A stretch of DNA of 64,000 nucleotides from Linum tenue (taxonomy: Eukaryota > Streptophyta > Magnoliopsida > Malpighiales > Linaceae): positions 1,947,742 through 2,011,741 of the forward strand of contig CAMGYJ010000008.1 in assembly GCA_946122785.1 (NCBI GenBank), written 5' to 3'. The position numbers and the translations under genes are program-made. Below the pieces are notes generated by a model. It worked only from the letters and a program-made list of their open reading frames with translations, made no database searches and was not told where the DNA came from. Positions 34,641 to 47,206 of the stretch are shown piece after piece. Positions within the stretch are counted from its first letter, which is position 1; every line of letters begins with the position of its first letter.

Positions 34641-34844
34641 CCCAAACCCTATAAATACCCATCCCCCCCCTCATTCCAAACCACACCACCACTTTATACT
34701 TCTTTCTCCCTCCATTTTTCACTCTAGTTTCGTTCTAAGTATGCTCTGTGGTTGCGGCTAAGTCCGATCTTCCGCATCAGAAAGAATTACTAGAGTTTTT
34801 GTTTTGTTGTTTTGTCGATACTCTCGCTAGCTTTTCGGCAAAAA

Positions 34845-37737
34845 ATGGACGAAGAGGCTTTGAGAGTACGTAAATTTATTTAATTCTTTTGTGCTTTTTT
34901 TTACATGGGTGCTAAAATTTAAATTGATTTGATTTCATATTTTTTTATAGATGGGTGCTGAGATATACGACCCTAGATTGTATATCGATCCTGGCCCAAG
35001 GGATCGAAGGTATTTAACCGGGCAAGATCAACATCGCTCTCGTTCAATTTGGAACAATAATCCGGTAGACACACTAAAATTATTTCAATAGTTTTAAAGT
35101 TTTTATTTTGCTTTCTAAGTTTTTATTTTGCTTTCTATTGACTGACAATATTGTGTTTTTTGTTTTGTAGGAATCACTTATTCCCATCAGTCATCGAGGT
35201 ACATGTCGATTGCCCCGTTGGCATCCTCGACTGCATCCCTATCTAGAGAGGGCGGGATTGCACAATTTGAGGCACTTTATGAGGCTAGATATTGACAACG
35301 ATCTGCTGACGGCAATGGCAGAGCGATGGCGCCCTGAGCTGCATACCTTCCACTTTCCCGAGGGTGAAATGACGATCACCCTCAAAGATGTTGCCATCCT
35401 CACCGGGCTCCCGATCACCGGAGATGCCATCATCGACAGCTCGAGAAAACCAGAAGATGGTTGGGGGCCATTGATTCAGGAACGTCTGGGGTTCAACATG
35501 CCGACCACCACGCCCGTCGAAGGTCAGGGGCATCCACCACTGAATGCGGGGCAAGTATCGATCCCGTGGCTTGTTGACCACATCCAGATGGAGGTTAATA
35601 TAGGCCCGGATACTCCTGAAGATCAGGCGGAGCGGTATGCACGTGTCTACCTAATTGCCTTGGTTGGTGGGTTTCTGTTCCCCGACAAGTCAAACCGGTG
35701 GATACAAGGCATGTGGTTAAATATGCTCCTCGGTGACTGGGACGAGATCGGGCAAAAAAGCTGGGGGTCGGCCGTCTTGGCTGGGATCTACCGCGAGTTG
35801 TGTACTTGCTCGAGGTTGGGAGCGAAACAAGCTGGTGGTGCGATGTTCATACTTCAACTCTGGGCATGGGAGCATCTTCCGTTTCTCGCACCTCAAGACC
35901 CTCGGGAATTCTGGTTGCCAGATGATGAGCTACGATTTGTAGCAAATCCCCCATATGGTTTCAAGTAAGTTCAATTTAAGTTGAATTTATTTTAGATATG
36001 CAATGGTAGCTAGTTAGGTGAATTTAGATTTTAGTGAACTTAGTGAACTTAGTATGCAATTTTAAGTATGCAATTATAGTATTTTAGTGAACTTAGCTAT
36101 CTTCCAACTAAGCGAATTTAGAGACATTTTAGGTCTGCAATTCTAGTATTTTAGTGAATTTAGATATCTTCCAAGTAAGTGAATTTGGATTTATTCTAAC
36201 CAAATCGTATTTAGCTAATTTAAAAATTGCTTATATATGTACTTTTGCTTAATTAGGTGGATCGGAGCAAATACTAACGACCACCAGCCCGAGCACTCTT
36301 TACTGTTTTATCGTGCTGAATTTGATAAGCCTTGGTGGAACCAGGTAAAAATATTGAATGTCATGATTTTCAATTTATTAGGTGGAGTGGATATAATTTT
36401 TACTAATTACGTGAATTATAATGATTGTAGGCGGTATGGGATCCATATCCAAATGAAGTGGTTGAGTTGCATCGTCTTAGACATCCCGAGGATCAAGAGA
36501 CATGGTTGTGCAAGGTGCCCTTAATCTGCTGGCACATGGTGGAGTGGCACCTGCCCGATCGATCTTTGAGGCAATATCGATTGGAGCAACCAATTCCAGC
36601 ATCCCCACCTCAAGGGTTCAGGGAGCTCCACGCCATTGACCTACGCTACAACAAAAAGGATTGGACCCGCAAGCATGAATTCTACATCAACATATGGGAG
36701 AATAGAAATCAGTGGGTGGTCCAAGGGGCGCCGGAGACAAGGCCAATGGGGTACCACGATGGCTACATGCGGTGGTATCGGAACTTCACGCTAAGATGGG
36801 TGTCAAAGCAAGGTGCTGTTTGGGGCGCAGTGGTAAGTGAATTCCATTTTGGCCTATTTTAGTTAATTTTTGTAGTATAATTACATGCCTATATTTGCTA
36901 GAATGTTAATTAACATTATTAGATTTAATGTTAGTTAATTTTTGGAGTATGATTACATGCCTATATTAGCTAGAATGTTAATTATCTATATTAGAGTTAA
37001 TTTAGTTAATTTTTGTAGAAATCATTATTAGATTTACTATTAGTTAATTTTGTACAACAATTTATTAGGTTGACGGTTTGGAGCATGCGAAGCACACCGT
37101 CGAGAGTGCACCCACCATGGATGAGCGGAAGACATCTTTTTTGCGCAGGCTTTTCAACAACTTGCTCTGTTGTACCAGAGAGCAAAGGAGGGATGTCATA
37201 TTATACCCTCCAGTGCCTGCTCCGGCCCGACCTTCATTCCGTGCTGATGAGAGGATTGTGCCCCCACAAGAGCCCCCACGGAGGAGCAGAAGAAGGGTGA
37301 GAGAACACATTGATGAGCTTCGTCCGTCTCAGCAAACTCAACTTCCTCAACCATGGCCACATTGTGAGTGGGCTACTAGTACTGAGGGAACCGGAGGGTC
37401 GTCAAGCTATGCCCCGACTCAGGAGCATGACATGTTCACCCAAGCCACCCCTCAGTTCCACCATCAGCAACAAACTACTCAGTATCAGACCCCGCAACAA
37501 CAACATACATCATCGACTTTCTACCACACTTCTGGTCCAACTCAGCAACCTCCACCCCCACCACCTGTCTACACTCCGGTGGGTGGTCGGGTTAAGAGGA
37601 ATCCGCGCGCAGTTGTCCAGCGGGCTCGTGAAGAAGGAGGAGGAGGTAGAGAGGGCGGAAGAAGGGGCCGAGGGGGTCGTGGAGGAAGAGGAAGAGGAAG
37701 AGAAGGGGAAGTGGAGGGAAATGAAGACAACCAGTGA
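34845..37737 (+). CDS. Plant mobile domain (PMD) protein, MULE-borne, six exons
   Basis: Exons by GT-AG sites: 34845-34865, 34951-35064, 35171-35964, 36257-36344, 36431-36832, 37069-37737, all phases agreeing, giving 695 residues with no stop. Residues about 50-480 match the PMD fold of MAIN/MAIL1-type proteins, with the LHNLRHFM and ILTGLPITGD segments and Trp-rich blocks. PMD proteins act in the nucleus in gene and transposon silencing and occur in many plant transposons. The tail is Gln/Pro-rich and ends in a Gly-Arg-rich stretch (GGRRGRGGRGGRGRGRE), a possible nucleic-acid-binding segment. The first exon is only 7 codons and is the least certain. It faces the transposase gene tail-to-tail, 322 bp apart. 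Role in transposition is inferred. Confidence 0.85.
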
Positions 37738-38059
37738 ACTATCTATGTCGTTCTAATTTAGTTCCATCTTTTTTTGTTTTCCATGAACTATCCATGTCGT
37801 CTAAATTTGGTTTGGGGCTTGTGTTGTTTTCCATGAACTATCTATGTTTCTAAATTTGGTTTTGGATTGTGTTGTTTTCCATTAACTATCTATGTCGGCT
37901 AAATTTTGTTGGTTTTTACCCCCATGTTGTACCAAAATGAACAACAAACGCCCTTTATTACAATCACTCAACAAGATTAAAACAAGAAGTCCAAATTAAA
38001 CATCACAACAACGAAAACTACTCAACAAGATTAAAACAAGGAAGTGAACAACAACAACA
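37738..38059. other. Shared 3' region between the convergent MULE genes
   Basis: 322 bp holding both 3' ends. A phrase close to CCATGAACTATCTATGTCG repeats three or four times between 37730 and 37900. No other feature is seen. Confidence 0.6.
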
Positions 38060-40963
38060 TCAAGGTAGGTTCGGAATTGGCGCCGAATCTTGCTCTAGAG
38101 GTGGACCTAGGCAACGCCTCTTGTCATGACCCGGTTGTCTGCACTTTGAGCAACGCTTTGGACCCCGTCGGGCACGTTGTGATTGGTCCATTTCATTGTG
38201 AATCCTTTCGGTCCTAGGACGACCTTTGGTGCGCTTTAAGTGTAACGATGGGATAATCAACTTCCCATTGTCTACAGGCCAATAAGCTTCATCCGGCAGG
38301 GGGCTAAAACTTGACGAATAGGAGTTCCTGATCGCCTGTTCCGTGTAGTAAGGACTAACCAAACTGTAAGCGCTGAGGGTTATCGACTTAGCTACTGCCA
38401 TTGCATGTGAACAAGGTACTCTTCTGTTTTGATACTTTTGGCATGTACACTCTCCGGTGCGAGTTTCTACGTGTAGAGTTACGGATTGACGATTATGCCC
38501 ACGTCTTCCTCCACCCCAGATACCTGTTTGCACAGCAAAAATACCCTCATTGCGGTTGAACAGAACAACTCTGTGCTTACTTGATTTCTCTTCGATCTTC
38601 TGCATGCCATCAAATATATGCTTAGCTATTGAATGACCAGCACGCTCCCTCCCTATAGCAGCATCCCGTCTCTTCACAAACCACTCGTTTACCTTCCAGT
38701 ATGTCATCTCCACTAGGACAGATACAGGCATTGCCCTAATGCCCTTGTAGACTCCATTTATGCTCTCCCCATGGTTGGTAGTTGCAATTCCGAATCTAGC
38801 CCCGTTGTCCATGTGAAATGTCCACATGTGCAGATCTTGACCTTCTGCCCATACTGCTCCCGCCCGGTGTATTTGACGGATCGTCTTCATCTTCTGCTCG
38901 TACTTTTTTGGTTGATGTGCAACCGCTACAAGACCGGAGAATTAATAATTAATCCATAAGAATTGTCATTTGAACAATAAACCATGAACAAGCACTGAAT
39001 TACATTATTACCTGCACTCCATAATTGATCTCTTATGTCTTTCTTCTTGCCAAATTTGTGTTGGAAATTGGCTAGGAAGTGACGAATACACCAACGCCAT
39101 GTCCATCCCCATTCGTCCGGGAAACCACGGACGGCGTGTTTAATCCCGGCATGTCGATCCGATATAATTGTAATACCCATTCGTTGTGTGACGTGGGCGT
39201 GTAGCTGGTCAAAGAACCATGCCCAACTTAGGTTGTTCTCCCCTTCAACTAATGCAAATGCTAAGGGAAAAATACTTAAATTTCCATCAACCCCAGTGGC
39301 AATAAGAAGAGTTCCTTTATACTTCCCAGTAAGGAAAGTTCCATCAACCTGTTAAAATGAATAATGAGTTAGTAAAAATTGAAATTAGTAAAGTAATGAA
39401 ATAGTACAATATTTTGAGTCCGTAATATACCTGAATCACTGGCATGCAGAAGGGAAACCCGTCAATGCATGGCTTGAATGTCCAGAACAGACGATGAAAC
39501 ATCAACTCGTTCTGTACTCGAACTTGATCTTCAGTTTCTACGTTGTTGTACCAAGGCACGAAAACCGTCCCAGGGTTGGACTCCTCCATTGCGGACATTA
39601 GTCTGGGGAGTAAAGCATACGAGTCATCCCAATCACCGTAGACATCAGCCATGGCCTTCTGCTTCCCATGCCACGCCTTCTTATACCTTATGGTGTAGGA
39701 GTGTCGATCCTTCACCTCCGCCATGATAGCTTTTATCTTGATATCTGGTTGTGCCTCGATAAGGTGCTTAATGGTTCTTGCCACTTTTTTTGCTTTCAGT
39801 TGCCGGTGATCCTGTGAAAGTATGGTTGAGGAGCAACTGTGGTTGTTCTCTACTGTCCGCATGACCCAGACCCCCTTTCTCTTCATATATGCAGCACGAA
39901 GTTGCCACATACAACCCTCTCCAGCATTCTTACAACTGACATGCAGTTGTCCCTTGTCAGAATATTTTACCTTCCATTCGAAATTACGCCGCATGGCTTC
40001 TTCGCTAAAAGCGTCTTGCACATCGGCTTTCGAAGTGAACGCCATACCCACTTCCAAATTAGCAGTCGGATTATACACAGGCATGGGCCGAAAGTCAGGG
40101 GCATCGTTATGACCATATAAAAATTGACCAGGAACCTCTGTGTAGTAAGGCGTTGGTGCCTGTCGGAACGCCACCTCACTGTCATCGATATCGTCGTTAT
40201 CGTCCGTATCTTCCTCCTCACTGACTGATCTCAAATCTTCCTCACTTTCATCGTCACTGGAGGCGAATGGATAGCTCGGCGAAGGATGGTCATCGTTAGC
40301 AGCATAACCAGCATCGCCTTCTTGGTCATGCGAAGTACGCCCAGTTCGAAGGGTGTTTTCAATGTCACCCCACTCTGGACCCCAAGCAGGCCATTGATCA
40401 CCGTCGGGCTGAACGATATCGACGGCAGTCCCACCACCATGTGGCAGGTATTCTTCCCACCCAGCACCTCCTTCAGAACTACCTCCTCCGTAGTTGCTTG
40501 AAGTACCTCCCCAACCATACCCTCCGGCAGAAGAACCTGCTCCGTAGTTACTTGAACTACCACCCCAGCCATACCCTCCTGCAAAACCATCATCATAAGA
40601 ATACTGGTGAGAATGAGTTTCACCGACCGGCTCGGTCTCGACATACACCTCTGCAAGCCGCACCCCGTTCTCAGATATGAACTGTGTCATCATGTTCGCG
40701 TCGTCATCATCATTTATGTCAACTCTTTCGTACATGACTCCGTCAGCACTCATGTTGGGATACCGGTAAGTAATTTGACGAACTCTCATTTGCCCGCCCG
40801 TACAAGTCCTTTCTGCACACTTGTCATGGAGTTCTTGCCACGAGAATCTCGACTCAATTGTAAGCATACTGGATTCGCCATCTTCATAGTCGATCCCAAT
40901 GTTCGAGTTTGTCACCCGACCATTCCAATAAATAATAAGCCGAAACTTCTTAAATTTACCCAT
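38060..40963 (-). CDS. mudrA: Mutator-like transposase (MURA/MuDR family), three exons
   Basis: Exons 40963-39431, 39348-39012 and 38925-38060 join in frame through GT-AG introns of 82 and 86 bp, giving 911 residues without stops. Order: N-terminal region; Gly/Tyr-rich repeats around residues 120-175; acidic linker; MuDR DNA-binding domain near 290-360 with Cys/His residues; MULE catalytic domain with DDE candidates D513 (VDGTFLTG), D575 (ISDRHAGI) and about E676 (NHGESING); SWIM zinc finger CTCQK...PCSHAMAV; C-terminal zinc knuckle CSKCRQPGHDKRRC. It would bind the terminal arms and cut and rejoin the element. Everything needed appears present. Confidence 0.92.
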
Positions 40964-41539
40964 GTCTGCAATTTATAATAATTAAGTATAGTATATAATT
41001 AGTACATTATGGATACAAAAACAATATCATCCAAAGCGATAATAAAATGCAACTAATTGATCTATTATGAGAAAAGTAAACAAATTCATCTAAATTCATA
41101 ACTAGCTAACTAACATCTATCATATCATAATTAAACTAAATAATATCATAACATATTTTCCAATAACCGCAATTCACTAAATACAGACAGTATAATTACT
41201 AACACATAAACATGTAAAAAATACATACTTATAACATACTCAATCCCGATCTATCATGAGAAAACTAAACAAATTAATCTAAATTCAGTACTAACTAACT
41301 AACATATATCATATCATAATTAATCTAAATATATAATTCTAACATACCTAATTCTAGCACATAATCAAAATGTAAACAATACATAATTCTAACATACCAA
41401 ATCCCGACGAGTTTCTTGAGCAGTAAACTACGGAGGAACCAGCTGCGAAAACGACTTAACAAAACGATAATTTTTTTACTAAGTTTCTGTTTGGCAGCAG
41501 GAGGGAAGAGGGGGCGTGGCTTTTTATAGGAAAAATTGG

Positions 41540-41999
41540 GAGCTAATCACCGCTTTAGACCAAGGCGGTGAACCCATCATCGCCTTAGTCAACAGCGGTG
41601 ATGGCTAGGTAGCTGTTACCTACCTCTCCACCTACCAGGGCTGTGTAAAACGTGGGGGCAATCACTGTTGTGGACAGCAGCGGTGATGCCTTCACTGTTG
41701 ATGTCTAAAGCGGGGATACGTTCCCCGCCTTTGTCAAAAGCGGGGATACGTTCCCCGCCTTGGACAAAAGCGGGGAACGTATCACCGCTTTTGACCACAG
41801 CGATGATGCGTTCCCCGCTTTGGTCCAAGGCGGTGATGCGTTCCCCGCTGCTTCACTGCTTTGGACAAAAGCGGTGATCAATATCACTGTCTTTGTCTAA
41901 GACAGTGATGTTGAAACTGCTGTATTTTGGGAAATACTTTTATAAGTACTGTATTTTGGTAATTTTTTTTAATAATTGATGTATTCTGGGATTTTTTCC
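41540..41999 (-). repeat. Right terminal inverted repeat arm of the MULE
   Basis: Serial palindromes of the type TCACCGCTTTTGACCACAGCGATGA and GTTCCCCGCCTTTGTCAAAAGCGGGGA fill 41545-41880. The outer ~115 bases mirror the left arm, including ATCACTGTCTTTGTCTAAGA. Confidence 0.85.
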
Positions 42000-42039
42000 T
42001 TTTTATGTAGGGTAAATAACCCCAATTTAGGTTTTATCA
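42000..42039 (-). mobile_element. Athila-like LTR, first 40 bp (minus)
   Basis: On the minus strand TGATAAAACCTAAATT begins at 42039, right after the polypurine tract. The MULE starts 40 bp in. Confidence 0.65.
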
Positions 42040-45000
42040 AACTCCCTCACACTTACGCGTTTGCTTGTCCCCAAACAAACCTACTCAAACCTAATGCATG
42101 CTAGTTCTTCTTTGCATAGATGAGAGTATACGGGGATGAATGAATTCTACGACCTTCCTACTATGCGAGCAAAAATTCTCGTGTGAGGACCATATATACT
42201 AGCTTAGGCCGATCATAAAAAATGCGCTCCCGGGGATTCTCAGACAACAAACAACTACTAGAACTATTGGAGGTGCTTTTATTCTTTCTTTTGGCGTAAG
42301 GATTGTCATTTTTTCCGGTATCCTTTTCCTTCGTTCATGCACATTGCACCAAACCATTGCAATTTTTTTTCTTTGCATAATAGCATCTCTCCCTCATGAC
42401 CAAGAGTGGATGAATCGTAGCCTTCCCTTTCAAGATCACATGTGGGGAAGTTGATGGTCAGATTCTTCTTAGCCCGAGCACCACGTCCCAGCCTGCACTC
42501 CACATTGGATTGCCACACATATTGGGTACAAACGAGAGCTATGAGGTCTCATGAATCGCTAAAAAGTACCTTTGGTCCTTAGCATACGATTCTGTGAGGA
42601 GGAGAGGTGTTTTGGGGGGTGGTAAGTAGTAAGAGATGATTGGGACGCAATTAAGCTATCCGAACCCCAAACACATCCTCGAAGGGCACTCCGAGCTAAG
42701 AGAATAATCCTTTGATGGTTGATCTCAATTCTTTTCCCGATTGCCACTCACGTGAGAACCTCTTTTCCTATTCTTAAGCACAAATTGTAAAAGTTCCTAG
42801 TTCACACAAAGAAGAGAATCCCGCACATGTTGCCTTCTTAAGGTAGCAAACATTATCGACCCACAAAAGAGGAAGAAAGTAGTAGAATCCCTCACGTACT
42901 GATACTCAAACCATGCAACTATCACCTAAGATGCACCACACATCAATCAATCTAATCAAGTCAAAGCACATCGAGTAGGTAATTGCAAGGACAAGGTGTT
43001 TTGGAACCCTCAAATTTGAAATTTTTTAGGTGTAACAGTCAAGGTTCTAAAAACACTAAAATTTCACCATTCATCACCACAACATAAGAGCAATTACTAG
43101 CACACACTCCCATAAGCATTTATCATCATCTTACATTGACAAACAAGGGAGAATAGTAGCAATTAATGGTTAAACCAATCATGATAAATATTCAAACAAA
43201 CACAAACATCCCCCCATCCCCACTTGAGCAACACATTGTTCTCAATGTGGGAGTTTCCAAAAAAAAGATCGTGAATGTTAATTACCATAGGTCGGGTTGT
43301 GGGTTGGTGAAGGTTTACAAGTGTAGTCTTTGTCTTCCTGGCGGTTTGCACAACGATAAAGCTCATAAGATAGAGAGGAAGACGAATAAGAGTTATAGGC
43401 ACGATATATATGTATAAATAATAAGTACTACTACTAGTACTAGAGTAGTTAAAGTATGAAAAGTAAAAATAAAAATAAAATGATAATTAAATATTGTTTT
43501 AATTGAAATAAAGAAAAGCAAAGAAAAAGAAAAGATAGAAATCAGCCCCTAGATGCCAAGTATCTTTGATGCACGGTTGGAGCATATGGTAGTTGCACAT
43601 CGGAGGTTCTTTCTTGCAGAGATGGCCCATCATAGCTTGTAGTCGCCTCTATTGGTTGAACTCTTGGCTAGAATCAACTCATTAGATAACAACCAAGGCT
43701 TGAACTCTTGGCTCTAAAAGCATATCGAAGCACACAATTAAAAGTGAGCCAAAATTTCAAACTCAAGGATCATGAATCAAAGATTAAATCTTAAGTCATA
43801 ACCAAACTCCTTAGGGTCTATCTTAATAAAAAAAAATTCAATTGACAAGAAATGGATCAAGCAAAGCAAGTTCTATGTGGTTTGGGCATTTCATCGAGCA
43901 CTTGGTGGGCGGTATTCAAACTCCACAAGTTCATAACAATAAAGCCCACCAAGGCCTCCAAACACCACGTACACAATAATAAACACACATTCTATGATCC
44001 TATTGCACTAGCGATGCCACACCATAGCCATAAGTAGCTTGATGGGTAGGCTAAGCTAGCACACATGCTCAACACAACAACAATTGCACCCATTTCTTAA
44101 GCAACTAGATAGTCTCCAAAAATCATTTATATAATTCTTGGCATTGAAAAGATTCATTCACTAGCTAAAACTATAAAAACTACTTAAAGCTAAATCAAAC
44201 ATGCAAGTTTTATTTTTGAAAAGTAAGGAAATGCAAACCGGTTGTTGGGGTACCTCCCAACTAGTGCGCCTTTTAAGTCTTATCGCCAGACCATTTTGTT
44301 CATGTATTCGGTCCAACTTAGAACCTCCTTGAAGTTGAGTTACATAAATCGTTTCTCCCTATCTCAAATTCAGTATTTAATCAATGAAGTAGAAAGTCAT
44401 TTGTTTAAACCATTCACACTGAACCTTGAAAAAGGGTTCAAAATGATTCGACGCTTGAAGAACAGGGATTGGTTTAAAACAGGTTGTCACCGAACAAAAA
44501 GTCTAAGGGATATGATGTTCAGGGTAGTCATTTGGCCGTAGGGATAAACCTATTGCCTCCGTCATCCTTATCAGTGGTGTCACGACTCAAAATGTATAAA
44601 TCAAGCATATCATCATGCACAGAGAGGGATCTCACACACAAGAAAGAAACGATCATGCTCAAGTGTCACGTGGTTTACTATATGCTCGGTTTCTCATGCT
44701 ATGCTTTCCAAACGCTATGCAACAACAATCGAAGATGATAAATTTCCCTTTTTCAGATTATAAATAGTTCTTGCCATCAAAGATTGAGTAGCACGAGAAA
44801 CATTTATTTTAATCCCTCAGTCATTATTATAAGTTGACATGCATCCAAATCACACTATTCTTGTACCAATTTTAGTCATTCATGAGATTCAAAACAAAAC
44901 ACTCTTTTTTTAATTTAAAATTAGTTTTTTAGGATTTTTGAATATGTATATATATTTATTTAAAAAAATGATGAGATTATTGAAAACACCAATCACAATA

Positions 45001-45065
45001 ATCTTTATTAGAACACATGAAAATAGTTGATCGAAATACCCCGTCACACTTAAGATGTGCATTGT
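42040..45065 (-). mobile_element. Athila-like element, 3' internal non-coding region (minus)
   Basis: The minus strand ends in GTAAGTGTGAGGGAGTT at 42056-42040, preceded by GGGGACAAGCAAAC, the same landmarks as at 1950-1980. Phrases CATTGAGAACAATGTG (near 43240) and CATTGAGGACAATGCAC (near 45070), typical of Athila spacers, are present. No coding domain is seen; short frames here have no family signature. Confidence 0.6.
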
Positions 45066-46223
45066 CCTCAATGGACGTAATTAAATTGGGGTGAAAGATT
45101 TACCACAAAGAAGCTGTAGTTCCGGCCATTTTTTTTTTCTTCATCCATGTGGAAGGATGATGTCGTGCTTTGGTTTCATAATAATCATTAAATTTAGTCA
45201 CAAACACATCATTCAAATAAAAATAAAGAAAGTCAAATATCCAAAAACAAACAGAAAAGAGGAGAAAGTCAGGGTTCAAGTTAGGGTGCATAACTCGGTT
45301 ATGCACCCATCAATAACCAAATCTGGACCCTTCATTTAGAAAATCCAGATCTAAGGATGGAAAATTAAAGACCATTTTTATTTTCTCTAGCTTTTTTAGT
45401 TGACTTATATCTTTTTCGTTTTAACTTGGATTTTAATTTTTTTTTTTGCACAGATGGAACGAGTATATCGTGCTCTACAAAATGAGATCAATTTTAAATA
45501 TTTTTTTAGGAAAAAAAATTCTGACCTCTCGGTACCAACTGCATACCATATGATATCTTCTTCGTTTTTAATTCGTTTTTGAAAACGTTTGCACAGCAGT
45601 GACGAGTTCATCATGATCTATTGGATCTACAAATTTCTGGGTGAACAAATTACAAGACAAAAAAATACCACACAATACCATACAAGACCATCCTGGTACG
45701 GGGTGGTATCTTATGGTATACAATGTTAAAAGTCGTAAATGACAATTAATATACTTCTACTATTATGTATTCAACCATCCTATAGTTTTGGTTTGTGTCA
45801 TACCACAATGGTACGCTTTTCAAACCATAGGTATGCTCTTATTTCAATACCAGTCAATACCATATGGTATAGACTGGTAAAAAATGGCTCAATTTTTTTT
45901 GTTCGAAAAATATATCAAAGTGGATATCATTCTGAAGAGCCCAATTAATCTCAGCTAACTGTGTAAAAAAATTAAATTTCGACTTAAAACGAGTGAGAAA
46001 TCGTCCGTCAAAGATTAAGGAGGGGAAAATTAAAGGCTTTCCAGGAGAGAGAGGATGCTGATGTCATGCTAATGTGGGCGGGTTACTCATAGTTACTCAC
46101 CATAAGGTTACTGACCTGATATGTTCCCGAAAGTTAGGCATTCTCTTCATCTTGGCTTTTGTCGTGATGACGGGTAGGTGTGAAACCCCGCTCGGACCAG
46201 TAAGTCCCCAAGTTATGAGCCAT
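45066..46223. other. Non-coding interval with ATACCATA-type repeats
   Basis: Several TACCATATGGTAT-like palindromes and GGTACGGGGTGG phrases between 45530 and 45880 suggest an old MITE, boundaries not found. No gene. Confidence 0.4.
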
Positions 46224-46382
46224 CTAGTTTGTAGTCTCTAAGATACTAGTCAACTGTCGAGTCATGGCCTGCATTTGGCGTGCGAGCTCTGCAATGGAAG
46301 GGCCGGGTCGAACAGCTTGTGCTGGTGCATGAGCATCGACTGGAGGCGGGTGTGGGTCTCCAACAATAATATACTGGTTGTT
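46224..46382 (-). pseudogene. Retrotransposon gag-like fragment
   Basis: Reading minus from 46382 to a stop at 46224 gives 53 codons: a Pro/Ala-rich stretch, then SIAELARQMQAMTRQLTSI, a short amphipathic helix like those near the N-terminus of gypsy gag proteins. The frame is isolated and has no zinc knuckle. Identity is inferred. Confidence 0.3.
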
Positions 46383-46779
46383 GATCTTCACCACCATGGA
46401 CATTGAGGAGGTTAATTACGTCATTGAGGTGGAATGTCCAACAATAATTTTCTAGCAGGACTAGAAAGATCTTCACCACCATGGACATATAGGTTGAAAC
46501 ATTTTCCAGCAGGGTTTTGATTTCCCGTCTCTCACTTAGACATTGTTGGGTTTGGTACTCTGCCTTCCACAGAGGTTAAACTAGTCCCATTTTTAGGTTC
46601 TCATAATTTTGTTCGTCTTCTATTGCCTTGCCTTTACTAACTATATAGGGTTAAACAATAGTGCATGTTCTAGGTAGTAACGCTACACCAGTACTAGGCT
46701 CAACGACACTCATTCAGTTTGAGAGTAAGAATTGTTTGTTTGTTCTATTGACCATTTTTTAGTCAATTGTATTATGTTT
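46383..46779. other. Non-coding interval with a short direct repeat
   Basis: GATCTTCACCACCATGGACA occurs at about 46384 and 46469. No gene is seen up to the LINE tail. Confidence 0.5.
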
Positions 46780-46832
46780 GCTCTTTTTTTTTGTTTTACA
46801 AAAGATAATCTTATAAAGATCAAAAGAGACAG

Positions 46833-47206
46833 TTACATCCTGGAAGCCAGCCAGGCCTGGAAATCGAAGAAACAACCCATAGTCGGGTACAACGAAAGGG
46901 CTTTCCTAGCCACCATATGGGCTACCCTATTACTACACCGACCTATAAATTGAACACTAAACCCAGTATAGCTGTTAAAAAAATGCAGAAGTTCCTCCAG
47001 AACAGCTCCTACTTGGTTATCTCTTGCATCCGCGTAATTGATCTTATCAATGAGCACCTTCGCGTCACCTTCAAACTTTACTACCGAGAGGCCAATCGAC
47101 AGGCATCACACAATAGCCTCTCGGAGGGCAAGCAGTTCCACTACCATCGGGTCATCCACATCCGGAAAGAGAATCCCTTTCACCAGCCAAAGTTGTCTTG
47201 ACGGAA
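46833..47206 (-). pseudogene. LINE RNase H-like domain
   Basis: The frame 46833-47057 has the end of a plant RVT_3-type RNase H, with FSVQFIGRCSNRVAHMVAR. The first half of the domain lies upstream in another frame with an in-frame TGA near 47117. It is decayed. Confidence 0.7.

Larger units (their letters stand above)
34069..41999. mobile_element. Mutator-like element (MULE), 7.9 kb, with transposase and PMD genes
   Basis: Long terminal inverted repeats start GGAAAAAATCCCAGAATAC (34069) and end in its inverse at 41999. They stay similar for more than 100 bp, through TACAGCAGTTTCAACATCAC, and continue as arms of short palindromes. Inside lie two convergent, intact spliced genes: a PMD protein (plus) and a MURA-type transposase (minus). 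Matching arms and open genes suggest recent, possibly autonomous activity. A clean 9-bp target duplication was not found; flanks share only TATGT. Confidence 0.9.

Noticed and set aside
40231..40978. Long frames overlapping the transposase exon 1
   Set aside because: They are alternate-frame and antisense shadows of the repetitive Gly-rich region of the transposase.
34058..42010. 9-bp target duplication of the MULE
   Set aside because: TCGATATGT and TTTTTATGT agree at only six of nine positions and the flanks are AT-rich. Not convincing.
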